Below, piece after piece: positions 41,618 through 51,615 of a stretch of 64,000 nt of DNA. The notes under the pieces were generated by a model. The model did not search any database. It was given only the letters and a program-made list of their open reading frames with translations, and had not been told where the DNA came from. Both the position numbers and the translations under genes were made by a program. Position 1 is the stretch's first letter. Every line of letters starts with the position of its first letter. Origin of the DNA: Agreia bicolorata (GTDB taxonomy: Bacteria > Actinomycetota > Actinomycetes > Actinomycetales > Microbacteriaceae). The stretch is taken from positions 372,001-436,000 of the forward strand of contig NZ_JYFC01000002.1 in NCBI RefSeq assembly GCF_000938265.1. Reading direction: 5' to 3'.

Positions 41618-42649
41618 ATGCCCCCTGAGACTCCCTCCGAACGCCGCCCCCGCCTCACCCCGGCGATCGCCGACGTGAGGCGGGCTGTCCGCGAGGCGAT
41701 CGAGGTGCTACTGCGTTCCGAGGGCGATGCTCCTCTGGTGCTGGTGGCCCTGAGTGGCGGTCCGGATTCGCTGGCACTCGCCGCCGCAACGGCGTTCGAG
41801 GCGCCCCGGCGGGGGATGCGGGCCGGCGCGGTCGTCGTCGATCACGGACTTCAGCGCGATTCGGCCCTGATCGCCGCGAGAGCGGCCGAGCAGGCGCGTG
41901 CGCTGGGTCTCGACCCGGTGCTCGTGCGGCTCGTCGAGGTGGGATCCGGGCCGGGCTCGGGCGGGCCCGAGGCCGCGGCCCGTGACGCCCGCTACACCGC
42001 TCTGGATGCCGCCCGTCGCGACACCGGGTCGGTCGCGGTTCTGCTCGGCCACACTCTCGACGACCAGGCCGAAACCGTGCTGCTCGGTCTGGCGCGCGGA
42101 GCCGGCGCATCCAGCCTGCACGGCATGGCGCCCGCGTCGGGGCCGTTTGTGCGCCCGCTGCTCGGCATCCGGCGGTCGACGACCGTGGCGGCGTGCGCCG
42201 ACGCGGGGCTCGAACCGTGGAACGATCCGCACAACTCCGACCCCTCCTACTCGCGCGTGCGGGTGCGCCAGACCGTGCTGCCGACGCTCGAGCGAGAGCT
42301 CGGCCCTGGCATGGCCGAGGCACTGGCCCGCACCGCGGAGCAGCTGCGCGAAGACGGCGATGCGCTCGATCATATGGCCCAAGAGACGATCGAGGAGATC
42401 GTGGAGCATGCTGAGGCGGGGATCGCGATCTCGGTCGGAGCCCTGGCGGCGAATCCGGCTGCTCTGCGCAACCGCATCATCCGCCACGTGGTGCTGAGCG
42501 AGTTCGGGGTCAGCCTCAGCCGCGTGCAGACTCTCGCCGCGGCCGCACTCGTGACCGATTGGCACGGGCAGAAGGGCGTCGACCTGCCCGGCATTAGAGT
42601 TGTCAGGGTCGCCGGGAATCTCGTGTTCCAGGCTGCGTCAGACATTTAA
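41618..42649 (+). CDS. tilS: tRNA(Ile)-lysidine synthase
   Basis: 343 aa N-type ATP pyrophosphatase that modifies C34 of tRNA-Ile(CAU) so that it reads AUA. P-loop SGGPDS follows [26 protein letters not shown] and the RPLLGIRRS motif are present. It lacks the long C-terminal domains of the E. coli enzyme, as is usual for actinobacteria. The hpt gene follows after 14 bases. Confidence 0.95.
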   Translation: MPPETPSERRPRLTPAIADVRRAVREAIEVLLRSEGDAPLVLVALSGGPDSLALAAATAFEAPRRGMRAGAVVVDHGLQRDSALIAARAAEQARALGLDPVLVRLVEVGSGPGSGGPEAAARDARYTALDAARRDTGSVAVLLGHTLDDQAETVLLGLARGAGASSLHGMAPASGPFVRPLLGIRRSTTVAACADAGLEPWNDPHNSDPSYSRVRVRQTVLPTLERELGPGMAEALARTAEQLREDGDALDHMAQETIEEIVEHAEAGIAISVGALAANPAALRNRIIRHVVLSEFGVSLSRVQTLAAAALVTDWHGQKGVDLPGIRVVRVAGNLVFQAASDI

Positions 42650-42663
42650 TGTGAAGGAGCCAC

Positions 42664-43215
42664 GTGCTTTCGAGTGACATCGCCGACGACCTCACCAGCG
42701 TGCTGTACACCGAGGCCGAGATCCACGCGCGGATCGCGCAGCTCGCCCGCAGCATCGAGGCGGACTACGTCGGCGAGGACATTCTGCTCGTGGGCGTGCT
42801 GAAGGGCGCGGTCATGGTCATGGCCGACCTCGCGCGTGAGTTGACGCTTCCACTGAACATGGACTGGATGGCCGTGAGCTCCTATGGAGCGGGCACGCAG
42901 TCGTCGGGCGTCGTGCGCATCCTCAAGGACCTCGACACCGATCTCTCTGGCCGCAAGGTGCTGATCGTCGAAGACATCATCGATTCGGGCCTGACCCTGT
43001 CGTGGCTGCTCGGCAACCTGCGCACTCGCGGTGCCGCGAGCGTCGAGATCTGCGCGCTGTTCCGCAAACCGGCGGCCGCAAAGGTCGAGGTCGATGTTCG
43101 GTACGTCGGCTTCGAGATTCCGAACGACTTCGTGGTGGGATACGGCCTCGACTACGCCGAGCGCTATCGAAACCTGCGCGATGTCGCGGTGCTGGCGCCG
43201 CACGTGTACTCCTAG
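42664..43215 (+). CDS. hpt: Hypoxanthine phosphoribosyltransferase
   Basis: 183 aa purine-salvage enzyme that forms IMP or GMP from the base and PRPP. GTG 42664 has AAGGAG five bases upstream. The PRPP loop is [14 protein letters not shown]; flexible-loop residues are in [12 protein letters not shown], and the base-binding region is [22 protein letters not shown]. It sits in the conserved tilS-hpt-ftsH block, here with an ASCH gene inserted before ftsH. Confidence 0.95.
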   Translation: MLSSDIADDLTSVLYTEAEIHARIAQLARSIEADYVGEDILLVGVLKGAVMVMADLARELTLPLNMDWMAVSSYGAGTQSSGVVRILKDLDTDLSGRKVLIVEDIIDSGLTLSWLLGNLRTRGAASVEICALFRKPAAAKVEVDVRYVGFEIPNDFVVGYGLDYAERYRNLRDVAVLAPHVYS

Positions 43216-43219
43216 GCAC

Positions 43220-43651
43220 ATGACCGAACCCAAACCTCTCGTCGTCGAGTTCGCATTTCCCGGCCCGCTCCGGGACCGGATCGTCGCCGCGATCCTCGAC
43301 GGATCGAAGACGTCCACGACGTCGACCGTGGCGGAGTACGAGATCGAGAATGAGCCGTTGCCGACTGTCGGTACCCGTGGAACGGTGATCGACTCCGATG
43401 GTCGACCGGTCGCCGTCATCGAGACGACAGACGTGCGGATCGTGCGGCTCGAGGATGTGGACCTGCACCACGTCCTCGCCGAGGGCGAGGGTCATCGGTC
43501 GGTTGCGGCATGGCGTGAGGCACACGAGTCGTTCTGGGCCAGTCAGAGTATGCACCAGGTTCTCAAAGAGGCGGTGCATCTTATCGACGACGACACTCCC
43601 GTGGTGCTGGAGACCTTCACGCTAGTGGGTACCGCCGTCGCCGCCGATTGA
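43220..43651 (+). CDS. ASCH-domain protein
   Basis: 143 aa from ATG 43220, four bases after hpt. The ASCH fold (RNA-binding, PUA-like) is indicated by ILDGSKTSTTSTVAEYE near residue 27, the central GTVIDSDGRPVAVIETTDV strand pair and the SVAAWREAHESFW helix. Some ASCH proteins are ribonucleases or amidohydrolases; the activity here is unknown. Its TGA stop lies inside the left arm of palindromic repeat copy C. The gene interrupts the usual hpt-ftsH order. Confidence 0.8.
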   Translation: MTEPKPLVVEFAFPGPLRDRIVAAILDGSKTSTTSTVAEYEIENEPLPTVGTRGTVIDSDGRPVAVIETTDVRIVRLEDVDLHHVLAEGEGHRSVAAWREAHESFWASQSMHQVLKEAVHLIDDDTPVVLETFTLVGTAVAAD

Positions 43652-43708
43652 GGTGCGGACTATGGTCGCTACAATTCCCGGGGAGGCGGCCAAAGTCCGC
43701 AACTCAGT
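43647..43708. repeat. 65-bp palindromic repeat, copy C
   Basis: ATTGAGGTGCGGACTATGG at the left and the complement of ACTGAGTTGCGGACTTTGG at the right match at about 19 of 24 arm positions. This is the most decayed of the three copies. It begins at the stop codon of the ASCH gene, 130 bases before ftsH. Confidence 0.65.
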
Positions 43709-43837
43709 GAGATGGAAGTCGCAAAGTGCCCGTTACGCCCACGGGGAACATGCAGTCGGTGTGCAGGCCCGCACCGTTACCCTTTCGATTACACGACGCT
43801 GTACATCAACACATCCCTCTCGACATGATGAAGAGAC

Positions 43838-45850
43838 ATGAACGCTAAAAAGATCGTCCGATCTCCCATTCCGTACATCCTGCTCGGCGCGATCGCGCTC
43901 TGGATCGGCTTCAGCCTCATCACGGGTGGCGGCTACAAGCAGATCGATACGCAGGAGGGCCTGCAGCTGCTGAAAGACGGCAAGGTCTCCTCCGCCACCA
44001 TCATCGATGGCGAGCAGAGGGTCGACCTCACGCTGGCGAAGGCCGACAAGGAGTACGGCACGCAGGTGCAGTTCTACTACGTCACGCCCCGTGGCACCGA
44101 GGTCATCGACGCGGTCAACGACGCCGCGCCTGCCAAGGGCTACAACGACGAGGTACCGCAGACAAACTGGTTCCTGTCACTCATCGGCATCCTGCTTCCT
44201 GTTCTGCTCATCGGTGCCTTCTTCTGGCTCATGCTCTCGGGCATGCAGGGCGGCGGCTCCAAGGTCATGCAGTTCGGCAAATCGAAGGCCAAGCTGGTCT
44301 CCAAGGAGTCTCCGAAGGTCACCTTCGACGACGTCGCCGGCAGCGATGAGGCGCTCGAAGAGCTCGAAGAGATCAAAGACTTCTTGAAAGAGCCGGCGAA
44401 GTTCCTGGCCGTCGGCGCCCGCATCCCGAAGGGCGTGTTGCTGTACGGCCCTCCCGGAACCGGTAAGACCCTGCTCGCCCGGGCCGTCGCCGGTGAGGCG
44501 GGAGTTCCGTTCTACTCCATCTCCGGTTCCGACTTCGTCGAGATGTTCGTGGGTGTCGGTGCGAGCCGTGTTCGCGACCTGTTCCAGCAGGCTAAAGAGA
44601 ACTCGCCGGCCATCATCTTCATCGATGAGATCGATGCAGTGGGACGCCACCGCGGCGCAGGAATGGGCGGCGGCCACGACGAGCGCGAGCAGACGCTCAA
44701 CCAGCTGCTCGTCGAGATGGACGGGTTCGACGTCAAGACGAACGTCATCTTGATCGCGGCGACGAACCGCCCCGACATCCTCGACCCCGCGCTGCTGCGC
44801 CCGGGCCGCTTCGACCGCCAGATCGGTGTCGACGCCCCGGATCTGCAGGGCCGCAAGAAGATTCTGGAGGTGCACGGCAAGGGCAAGCCGCTCGCTGCCG
44901 GTGTCGACCTCGAGGTCGTCGCCCGCAAAACTCCCGGCTTCACCGGTGCCGACCTTGCCAATGTGCTCAACGAGGCCGCGCTGCTCACGGCCCGCTCCAA
45001 CGCTCAGCTCATCGACAACCGTGCCCTCGACGAGGCCATCGACCGCGTCATCGCAGGTCCGCAGCGACGCACACGCATCATGCGCGATCACGAGAAGCTG
45101 GTCACGGCCTACCACGAGGGCGGTCACGCCCTGGTGGCCACGGCCATGAACAACACCGACCCGGTCACGAAGATCACGATCCTTCCCCGCGGTCGTGCTC
45201 TCGGCTACACGATGGTTCTGCCGCTCGAAGACCGCTACTCGGTCTCGCGCAACGAACTGCTCGACCAGCTCGCCTATGCCATGGGCGGTCGCGTCGCAGA
45301 AGAGGTCGTCTTCCATGACCCGACCACCGGCGCATCGAACGACATCGAGAAGGCCACGGCAACGGCCCGCAAGATGGTCACCGAGTTCGGAATGTCCGCC
45401 GACATCGGCGCGGTCAAGCTGGGCGCGGCCTCCGGTGAGATGTTCCTCGGCCGCAACATGGGCCACGAGCGCGATTACTCCGACCGCATCGCCGAGAAGG
45501 TCGACGATGAGGTGCGCCAGCTGATCGAGGCTGCTCACGACGAGGCCTGGAGCGTTCTCAATGAGAACCGTGACATTCTCGACCGCCTCGCGCTCGAGCT
45601 GCTCGAGCACGAGACGCTCGATCACGACCAGCTCGCCGTGATCTTCAAAGACGTCAAGAAGCTCACCCCGCGCCCGCAGTGGCTCTCGAGCGACAAGCGT
45701 CCGGTCTCGCAGCTTCCGCCGGTCGCCTTCCCCACCCCGAAGGCCCCGGTCGATGCGGGTGCTGTCGACGGGGGAGTGCAGTCCGACCCCGAGCCGGAGC
45801 AGAAGCCCAAGCGTTCGCCGCAGGCTCCGCCCCGACCCGCGACTGCCTAA
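43838..45850 (+). CDS. ftsH: ATP-dependent zinc metalloprotease FtsH
   Basis: Membrane AAA+ protease, 670 aa, hexameric, degrading unassembled membrane proteins and regulators. Two membrane spans (~8-27 and ~110-132) enclose a short extracytoplasmic domain. AAA motifs: Walker A GPPGTGKT, pore loop [30 protein letters not shown]. Zinc site HEGGH at 426-430 (HEAGH in most species; Gly is common in actinobacteria). The Pro-rich C-terminal tail is typical. It heads the folate gene run. Confidence 0.96.
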   Translation: MNAKKIVRSPIPYILLGAIALWIGFSLITGGGYKQIDTQEGLQLLKDGKVSSATIIDGEQRVDLTLAKADKEYGTQVQFYYVTPRGTEVIDAVNDAAPAKGYNDEVPQTNWFLSLIGILLPVLLIGAFFWLMLSGMQGGGSKVMQFGKSKAKLVSKESPKVTFDDVAGSDEALEELEEIKDFLKEPAKFLAVGARIPKGVLLYGPPGTGKTLLARAVAGEAGVPFYSISGSDFVEMFVGVGASRVRDLFQQAKENSPAIIFIDEIDAVGRHRGAGMGGGHDEREQTLNQLLVEMDGFDVKTNVILIAATNRPDILDPALLRPGRFDRQIGVDAPDLQGRKKILEVHGKGKPLAAGVDLEVVARKTPGFTGADLANVLNEAALLTARSNAQLIDNRALDEAIDRVIAGPQRRTRIMRDHEKLVTAYHEGGHALVATAMNNTDPVTKITILPRGRALGYTMVLPLEDRYSVSRNELLDQLAYAMGGRVAEEVVFHDPTTGASNDIEKATATARKMVTEFGMSADIGAVKLGAASGEMFLGRNMGHERDYSDRIAEKVDDEVRQLIEAAHDEAWSVLNENRDILDRLALELLEHETLDHDQLAVIFKDVKKLTPRPQWLSSDKRPVSQLPPVAFPTPKAPVDAGAVDGGVQSDPEPEQKPKRSPQAPPRPATA

Positions 45851-45863
45851 CCCAAGCGCACAC

Positions 45864-46439
45864 GTGACAGCATTCGACCGGGCCCGCGTCGAGGCGGCCG
45901 TGCACGAGATCCTCATCGCCATCGGCGAAGATCCCGAGCGTGGCGGCCTCGAGCGGACACCGGCCCGAGTCGCCGACGCCTACGAAGAATTCTTCTCGGG
46001 GCTGGGTGTCGACCCGGCCTCGGTGCTCGGCGACACGTTCGCAGTTCCGGATGGCGCCGCGGCCGAGCCCGTGCTCGTGCGCGGAATCGAGTTTCGCTCG
46101 GTGTGCGAGCATCACCTGCTTCCATTCACAGGAGTGGCCCACGTGGCCTACATTCCCTCGAATCGTCTCATCGGCCTCGGGCGCATCGCCTCGGTGGTCG
46201 ACGCGCTGGCGTCGAGGCCCCAGCTGCAGGAACGGCTCGGAGATGAGATCGCGTCGGCGATCGAGAGTGGCGTCGATGCCCGCGGGGTGCTCGTCGTTCT
46301 CGACGCGCAGCACGATTGCGTCAGAACACGAGGGCCTCGGCAGACGCGCAGTTCGACCGTGACCGTCTCTAGTCGCGGTACGCTGTCGCAGCCCGCCGAG
46401 CGCGCGGAGCTGATGAGTCTGATCGGAGCCACGACGTGA
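45864..46439 (+). CDS. folE: GTP cyclohydrolase I
   Basis: 191 aa, first enzyme of folate synthesis, making dihydroneopterin triphosphate from GTP. GTG 45864 has only a weak ribosome site, 13 bases after ftsH. Zinc and active-site residues: SVCEHHLLPF (Cys, His, His) and QHDCVRTRG (second Cys). The 4-base overlap with folP shows an operon. Confidence 0.95.
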   Translation: MTAFDRARVEAAVHEILIAIGEDPERGGLERTPARVADAYEEFFSGLGVDPASVLGDTFAVPDGAAAEPVLVRGIEFRSVCEHHLLPFTGVAHVAYIPSNRLIGLGRIASVVDALASRPQLQERLGDEIASAIESGVDARGVLVVLDAQHDCVRTRGPRQTRSSTVTVSSRGTLSQPAERAELMSLIGATT

Positions 46440-47356
46440 GAACCAGCGACGCGAGCGGCACCGAACGGAGCACCCACGGCGACCGGCCCGCGTCCGTTCG
46501 TCGCCGCATCCGGTCATCGACGACGGCGCCCGGCGTGCCACTCTCGGGCGAGCGCACGCTCATCATGGGAATCCTTAATGTGACCCCCGACTCGTTCAGC
46601 GATGGCGGACGGTGGAACACTCTCGACGCGGCTCTTGAGCACGCGGCCGAGCTGACCGCGCAGGGTGCCGACCTCATCGACATCGGCGGTGAGTCCACAC
46701 GCCCGGGTGCCGAGCGAGTGTCTGTGGCCGAAGAACAGCGCCGTGTGTTGCCGCTCGTACGCGAACTCGCGCGCGGCGGTATCGCGGTGAGCGTCGACAC
46801 GATGAATGCGGCAACAGCCCTCGCAGCAGCGCACGCGGGCGCGGCCGTCATAAACGACGTCTCCGGCGGACTCGCAGACCCCGACATGACTCGTGTCGCG
46901 ATCGAGACGGGCCTGCCTTTCGTCGTGATGCACTGGCGCGGGCACAGTGCCGAGATGGCAGCCAAGGCAAGCTACGCCGACGTCGTCTCCGATGTGCGAC
47001 GCGAGCTCGAATTCCGGGTCGCAGAGCTCATCGTGCGCGGCGTCGATCCGTCCAAGATCATCGTCGATCCAGGCATCGGGTTCTCTAAGAACGCCGAGCA
47101 CAACTGGGCTCTTCTGGGTCACTACGGCGAGCTCGCCTCGCTCGGTCTTCCTGTGCTTGTGGCCGCATCGCGCAAGGGGTTCCTCGCGCCGCTCATCGCC
47201 GAGGGTGCCGCTCCGGATGCGCGGGATGCGCCGTCGGCCGTGATCGCAGCGATCGCGGCCTCGCAGGGCGCGTGGGCCGTGCGCGTGCACAACGTGGCCG
47301 AGACGCGCGCCGCCCTCGACGTCGCCGACGCCTGGCGAAGGGGAGCCCGATCATGA
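46436..47356 (+). CDS. folP: Dihydropteroate synthase
   Basis: 306 aa; joins pterin diphosphate and p-aminobenzoate, and is the sulfonamide target. GTG 46436 overlaps folE. TIM-barrel signatures: MGILNVTPDSFSDGG, DIGGESTRPGA, INDVSGG and ASRKGFL. The ~40-residue head before the family start is Arg/Ser-rich, so a later start is possible, but the overlap supports GTG 46436. Confidence 0.95.
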   Translation: MRTSDASGTERSTHGDRPASVRRRIRSSTTAPGVPLSGERTLIMGILNVTPDSFSDGGRWNTLDAALEHAAELTAQGADLIDIGGESTRPGAERVSVAEEQRRVLPLVRELARGGIAVSVDTMNAATALAAAHAGAAVINDVSGGLADPDMTRVAIETGLPFVVMHWRGHSAEMAAKASYADVVSDVRRELEFRVAELIVRGVDPSKIIVDPGIGFSKNAEHNWALLGHYGELASLGLPVLVAASRKGFLAPLIAEGAAPDARDAPSAVIAAIAASQGAWAVRVHNVAETRAALDVADAWRRGARS

Positions 47357-47778
47357 CCGACCGCGCCGTGCCGATCGACGAGCTCGACACCCTCACCCTT
47401 ACTGGGCTCGAGGTGTTCGCCCACCATGGGGTCTTCGACTTCGAACGCGCCGATGGCCAGACCTTCCTCCTCGACCTCACCGTATGGCTCGACACTGCCG
47501 ATGCCGCAGCGGGCGACGATCTGGCTCAGACCCTCCATTACGGCGAACTCGCCACCGAGGTGGCCGAGGCCGCGGCTGCCGAGCCGGTCGACCTGATCGA
47601 GACGCTCGCCGAGCGAATCGCCACGCTCGTGCTCGCGCATCCGGTCGCGCAGCGCGTGAGTGTCACGGTGCACAAACCCGACGCGCCCATCCCGGTGCCG
47701 TTCGCCGACGTCTCGATCACGATCGTGCGGCCCCGCGCAGCCACGCACGCCGCCGCACGCCGGACGGGGGCGCTATGA
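47353..47778 (+). CDS. folB: Dihydroneopterin aldolase
   Basis: 141 aa. ATG 47353 overlaps folP. It cleaves dihydroneopterin to hydroxymethyl-dihydropterin. Motifs: LTGLEVFAHHGVFDFERADGQ, DLAQTLHYGELA, DLIETLAERIA and VHKPDAPI. The middle of three overlapping folate genes. Confidence 0.94.
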   Translation: MTDRAVPIDELDTLTLTGLEVFAHHGVFDFERADGQTFLLDLTVWLDTADAAAGDDLAQTLHYGELATEVAEAAAAEPVDLIETLAERIATLVLAHPVAQRVSVTVHKPDAPIPVPFADVSITIVRPRAATHAAARRTGAL

Positions 47779-48296
47779 ATGCCCCGCGACTCGTCGGCAC
47801 CCGCGCCGTGATCGCCTTCGGAAGCAACCTCGGCAATCGCGGCGACACCATCAACGACGCCATGGCCGAGATCTCGGCGCTGCCCGGTGTCGTGATGATC
47901 GGAGAGTCGAGCCTCTACGAGACGGTGGCCGTGAAGTTGCACGGCATCGATCTCGATGCGCCCGCCTACCTCAACGCTGCCGCGATCGTCGAGACCACAC
48001 TGACACCGCACGCCCTGCTCGCCGCGCTCAACGAGATCGAGCTGCGGCACGGACGGGTGCGCGAGGAGCGCTGGGGTGACCGCACACTCGACATCGACGT
48101 CATCACCTATGGCTCGCTCGAACTGAGCGACGAGACTCTCACGCTGCCCCACCCACGAGCCTGGCAGCGCGATTTCGTGCTCGCGCCGTGGCTCGAGCTC
48201 GATGCGGATGCGACGATTCCAGGCCGTGGCCGGGTCGATCTGCTGCTCGCCTCGACCGATGACACGGCACGCAGAACCCGATCGGAGTCGATGTGA
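47775..48296 (+). CDS. folK: Hydroxymethyl-dihydropterin pyrophosphokinase
   Basis: 173 aa. ATG 47775 overlaps folB. HPPK signatures: AFGSNLGNRGDTINDA, the YLNAAAIVETTLTPHALL strand and ERWGDRTLDIDVITYG with the metal-binding DID. It transfers pyrophosphate from ATP to hydroxymethyl-dihydropterin. Confidence 0.95.
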   Translation: MNAPRLVGTRAVIAFGSNLGNRGDTINDAMAEISALPGVVMIGESSLYETVAVKLHGIDLDAPAYLNAAAIVETTLTPHALLAALNEIELRHGRVREERWGDRTLDIDVITYGSLELSDETLTLPHPRAWQRDFVLAPWLELDADATIPGRGRVDLLLASTDDTARRTRSESM

Positions 48297-48748
48297 AGCG
48301 CACCACCCCGTTCCCCGTGATCGCCCTCGCACTGGGAGGCGCCGTCGTCGGTTTCCTCCTGCAGATAGGCCTGGCTTCTGGCGGCAGGCCCATTCTTGTT
48401 CCGCCCGTGACTCTGCCGATCACTCTGGCCGCGGCCGGGGCTCTTGTGCTGGCCTTCGCGATTCCCGTCTACCGTGCCATCCGCGGACCGGTTCGGCGTG
48501 AGGTCAACCCGTTCCGGGCCATGCGCGTGGTGGTGCTCGCCAAGGCGTCGAGCCTGGTCGGCAGCCTGGTGGCGGGTTTCGGCCTCGGAAGCACGATCTA
48601 CGTGCTCTCCCGGGCGATCGTTCCCGAGGTCTCGTCGCTCTGGCTCTCGATCGCCAGTGCCGCCGGCGGGGTTGTACTGCTGGTGGCCGGCCTCGTCGCC
48701 GAACAGCTCTGCGCACTGCCGCCCGATGACTTCACTCCGGAGACCTGA
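48293..48748 (+). CDS. DUF3180 membrane protein
   Basis: 151 aa from GTG 48293, overlapping folK by four bases. Four hydrophobic segments; FRAMRVVVLAKASSLVGSLVAGF is the conserved core. The family regularly follows folK in actinobacteria, and its function is unknown. Confidence 0.88.
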   Translation: MKRTTPFPVIALALGGAVVGFLLQIGLASGGRPILVPPVTLPITLAAAGALVLAFAIPVYRAIRGPVRREVNPFRAMRVVVLAKASSLVGSLVAGFGLGSTIYVLSRAIVPEVSSLWLSIASAAGGVVLLVAGLVAEQLCALPPDDFTPET

Positions 48749-48749
48749 C

Positions 48750-49256
48750 ATGTCCGACCCCACGCCCGTGACGAAGCGCGTCGAGATCGGCGGCGACTGG
48801 CGCCCGGTGAGTCCCAAGTACATCGGCGTCGAACTCGTGGGCGTCGCCCTCTTCGGAGTCATGGCCATCGGCGCCACTCTCGTCTTCTCGCTCACCAGGT
48901 GGTTCGCACAGCCGCTGGGATGGATCCTGGTGGCTGCGGCCCTCGTGGTGACGCTCGTGATGTTCGTCGTCGCCCCTCGACGGGTGCGCTCGATCGGCTA
49001 TCAGCTTCGCGACGATGACCTGCTCTTCCGCCGCGGCATCATGTTCCATCGCGTCGTCTCCGTGCCGTACGGCCGTATGCAGCTCATCGACATCAACCGG
49101 GGGCCGGTAGCCCGCTTCCTCGGCCTCGCCGAGCTGCGTTTTGTCACGGCAGCGGCAGCGACCGGCGTCACCATCCCCGGGCTCGCAGACGCCGATGCCG
49201 ACTCGCTGCGCGATGCCCTCGTGTCGCTCGCCGAGACACGTCGGGCAGGGCTGTGA
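48750..49256 (+). CDS. Bacterial PH-domain membrane protein (YdbS-like)
   Basis: 168 aa from ATG 48750. Two N-terminal membrane spans, then a bPH2 domain: IGYQLRDDDLLFRRGIMFHRVVSVPYGRMQLID is the family core. Its stop overlaps the start of the larger PH-domain gene, matching YdbS-YdbT pairs. Such pairs have been linked to resistance to membrane-active agents; no direct evidence here. Confidence 0.88.
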   Translation: MSDPTPVTKRVEIGGDWRPVSPKYIGVELVGVALFGVMAIGATLVFSLTRWFAQPLGWILVAAALVVTLVMFVVAPRRVRSIGYQLRDDDLLFRRGIMFHRVVSVPYGRMQLIDINRGPVARFLGLAELRFVTAAAATGVTIPGLADADADSLRDALVSLAETRRAGL

Positions 49257-50800
49257 CCGAGTCCACCCCTCCGCCGCTGCCCGGCGGTGGCGACTGGCTG
49301 CGCCTGCATCCGGCGACTCCGCTTCTCAAGGGAGGCATCGCTCTCATCGCCGTGATCGGCTTCGTTCTCGCCAATGTGCGAGAGAGACTCCTCGAGATGT
49401 TCGTCGGCGGCCCCGACAGCGGCGACCTGTTAGAGGAACTCAACCGGCGAGGCCACCTAGGCTGGGCGATCGGCATCGTGCTCGGCGGCCTGCTTCTCGG
49501 CGTCGTGGCCTTCTACCTCTCGTGGCGCATGCACACCTACCGCATCAATGACGAGGCCGTCGAGGTGCGCAGCGGCATCCTGTTCCGCACCCATCGCCAG
49601 GCCCGACTCGATCGCATCCAGGGCATCGCCATCACCCGGCCGTTCATCGCGCGCCTGTTCGGTGCGGCTCGACTCGAGTTGAGCGTCGCGGGGCAAGACG
49701 CGAAGGTTCAGCTCGCCTATCTGCGCTCGGGCGATGTCGACAGGCTGCGCCACGACATCCTGCTTCTGGCCTCGGCCAGGCGCGCAGAAGAGGCCGCGGG
49801 CACCCCGGCGCCGGATGCTTCGGGCTCGGCCGGCATCATCGGCCGGCGGGTCACGGAATTGCTGGCCCCTGAGCTCGACCCCTCCGAGGCCCCACCGGAA
49901 TCCGTGGTGCGCATTTCGCCGCTGCGGCTCGCGGGATCGCTCCTCGCGAGTGGCGCCACCGTGTTCGCGATCGCCGGCATCGTGGCACTCAGTGTGCTGG
50001 CTGCGAGCGGCCGCGAGCTTGGTTTCGTGTTTCTCATTGTGCCCGCGATCCTCGGCAGTGCCGGATACTTTGCACGCAAGGTCACACGATCCCTGAGGTT
50101 CTCCATCGCCTCGACGCCCGATGGTGTTCGCGTCGGCTACGGGCTTCTGACCATATCGAACGACACGCTCCCACCCGGGCGAATTCACGCCATCGAGGTC
50201 TATCAACCGCTGCTGTGGCGACCATTCGGCTGGTGGGCCATTCGAATCAACAGGGCGGGCCACGCGTCAAGCGGGTCGGGCAGCCAGCCGGCGACGACCA
50301 TGCTGCCTGTCGGTACTCGCGCCGACGTCGACAAGGTGCTCAGCCTGGTGCTTCCTGGTCTGGCAAGCGCTGATACTCGGCATCTGATCCTGGCCGGCAT
50401 GGTCTCGTCGGGCCCGACCCCCGGCTTCGCGGTCGACTTCATTCCCGCTCCGCGGCGCGGCCGGTGGCTGCGTCCGTTCTCGTGGCGGCGCACGGGTTAC
50501 GCCCTCGCGGGCGACACGGTTCTGTTGCGCAAGGGTCTCGTGTGGCGACAGCTCGTCGCGGTGCCGGCGGCACGCATCCAGAGCCTTCGCATCGAGCAGG
50601 GCCCGCTCGAGCGCGCCCTCGATCTCTGCTCTCTGACTCTCGACACAGTCGCCGGGCCCGTCTCTGCAACCCTGTCTGTTCTCGACCGAGCAGGTTCGAT
50701 CACCGCGTTCGACGCCATCAGCCGAGCGGCGACGATGGCCGGCGCCCTCGAAGACGGATCGCGCGACCCTCAGCCGCTACGACCGGAGAATGATCGATGA
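49253..50800 (+). CDS. Bacterial PH-domain membrane protein (YdbT-like)
   Basis: 515 aa from GTG 49253. Several membrane spans alternate with three bPH2-type segments: TYRINDEAVEVRSGILFRTH, the region starting DGVRVGYGLLTISNDTLPPG, and TGYALAGDTVLLRKGLVWRQ. This is the usual YdbT layout. It overlaps its YdbS-like partner and the next gene by four bases each. Confidence 0.88.
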   Translation: MTESTPPPLPGGGDWLRLHPATPLLKGGIALIAVIGFVLANVRERLLEMFVGGPDSGDLLEELNRRGHLGWAIGIVLGGLLLGVVAFYLSWRMHTYRINDEAVEVRSGILFRTHRQARLDRIQGIAITRPFIARLFGAARLELSVAGQDAKVQLAYLRSGDVDRLRHDILLLASARRAEEAAGTPAPDASGSAGIIGRRVTELLAPELDPSEAPPESVVRISPLRLAGSLLASGATVFAIAGIVALSVLAASGRELGFVFLIVPAILGSAGYFARKVTRSLRFSIASTPDGVRVGYGLLTISNDTLPPGRIHAIEVYQPLLWRPFGWWAIRINRAGHASSGSGSQPATTMLPVGTRADVDKVLSLVLPGLASADTRHLILAGMVSSGPTPGFAVDFIPAPRRGRWLRPFSWRRTGYALAGDTVLLRKGLVWRQLVAVPAARIQSLRIEQGPLERALDLCSLTLDTVAGPVSATLSVLDRAGSITAFDAISRAATMAGALEDGSRDPQPLRPENDR

Positions 50801-51525
50801 ATCCTGCAGAACGAAGCGGACGGCTCGGAATCGGCATTGTCGGCGCCGGGCGCGTCGGCCCTATTCTGGGCGCGGCGCTCGCGGGAGCGGGTCACGCACT
50901 GGTGGGCGTCGCCGCGATCTCCGAGGAGAGCCGCGAGCGAGCCGACGCCCTCCTTCCGGGGGTGCCGATTCTCGAAATCCCGCAGCTAATCGAACGCAGC
51001 GAGCTGGTCATTCTTGCCGTTCCCCAGTCGGAACTGGCGACTCTGGTTCAAGGGCTCGCGGATACCGGCACCTGGCAGGCGGGCCAGCTGGTGATGCACA
51101 CGGCGCCGGGGCTCGGCGTGGGAGTTCTCGCTCCGGCGCTCGCGCAGGGCGCGATCCCGCTGGCGGTGCATCCGGCCATGCAGTTCACGGGGTCGAGCGT
51201 CGACATCGCGCGGCTCGTCGGCACGTGGTTCGCGGTCACGGCGCCCGGCCCTGTGCTTCCGATCGGCCAGGCACTGGTCGTCGAGATGGGAGGCGAACCG
51301 GTGGTGGTGGCGGAGAAGGATCGGGAGGCGTATGCCGAAGCCATCGAGACGGCCACGACCTTCTCGAGCGCCATCGTCGATCAGGCGACGAGCCTGCTGT
51401 CGGCCATCGGCGTTCCTGCGCCAGGACTGGTTCTGGGCCCCCTCGTGCGATCGGCGGTCGAGAACGCGCTGCACCGCGCGCGCGGCGACGACACGGGAGC
51501 CCATTTCGACTCGATCGGCGGTTGA
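50797..51525 (+). CDS. Rossmann-like/DUF2520 oxidoreductase
   Basis: 242 aa from ATG 50797, overlapping the PH-domain gene. NAD(P)-binding GIGIVGAGRVGPILGAAL lies at the N-terminus, and a C-terminal DUF2520 helical domain (LLSAIGVPAPGLVLGPLVR) follows. It resembles ketopantoate-reductase and ProC-type dehydrogenases and stands before panC, so a link to pantothenate is plausible but unproven. Confidence 0.85.
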   Translation: MNPAERSGRLGIGIVGAGRVGPILGAALAGAGHALVGVAAISEESRERADALLPGVPILEIPQLIERSELVILAVPQSELATLVQGLADTGTWQAGQLVMHTAPGLGVGVLAPALAQGAIPLAVHPAMQFTGSSVDIARLVGTWFAVTAPGPVLPIGQALVVEMGGEPVVVAEKDREAYAEAIETATTFSSAIVDQATSLLSAIGVPAPGLVLGPLVRSAVENALHRARGDDTGAHFDSIGG

Positions 51526-51615
51526 GCAGCGGGATCTCGGGTCTCGGCGAGGCACTAGCATCGAGGGTGGCGGCGAGCGGAACCTGCGCCCGTCGTCACG
51601 ATTAAGGAGTCCTCA

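Noticed and set aside
43653-43841. Short open frame between the ASCH gene and ftsH
   Set aside because: It begins inside palindromic repeat copy C and its product is just the translated repeat plus leader.
45113-45127. HEGGH in FtsH as a mutated zinc site
   Set aside because: Both zinc His and the Glu are intact; the Ala to Gly change is seen in other actinobacterial FtsH proteins.
44177-45922. 581-codon minus-strand open frame opposite ftsH
   Set aside because: Mirror of ftsH codon structure with no ribosome site or domain; the same applies to the minus-strand frames opposite lysS and the clp genes.
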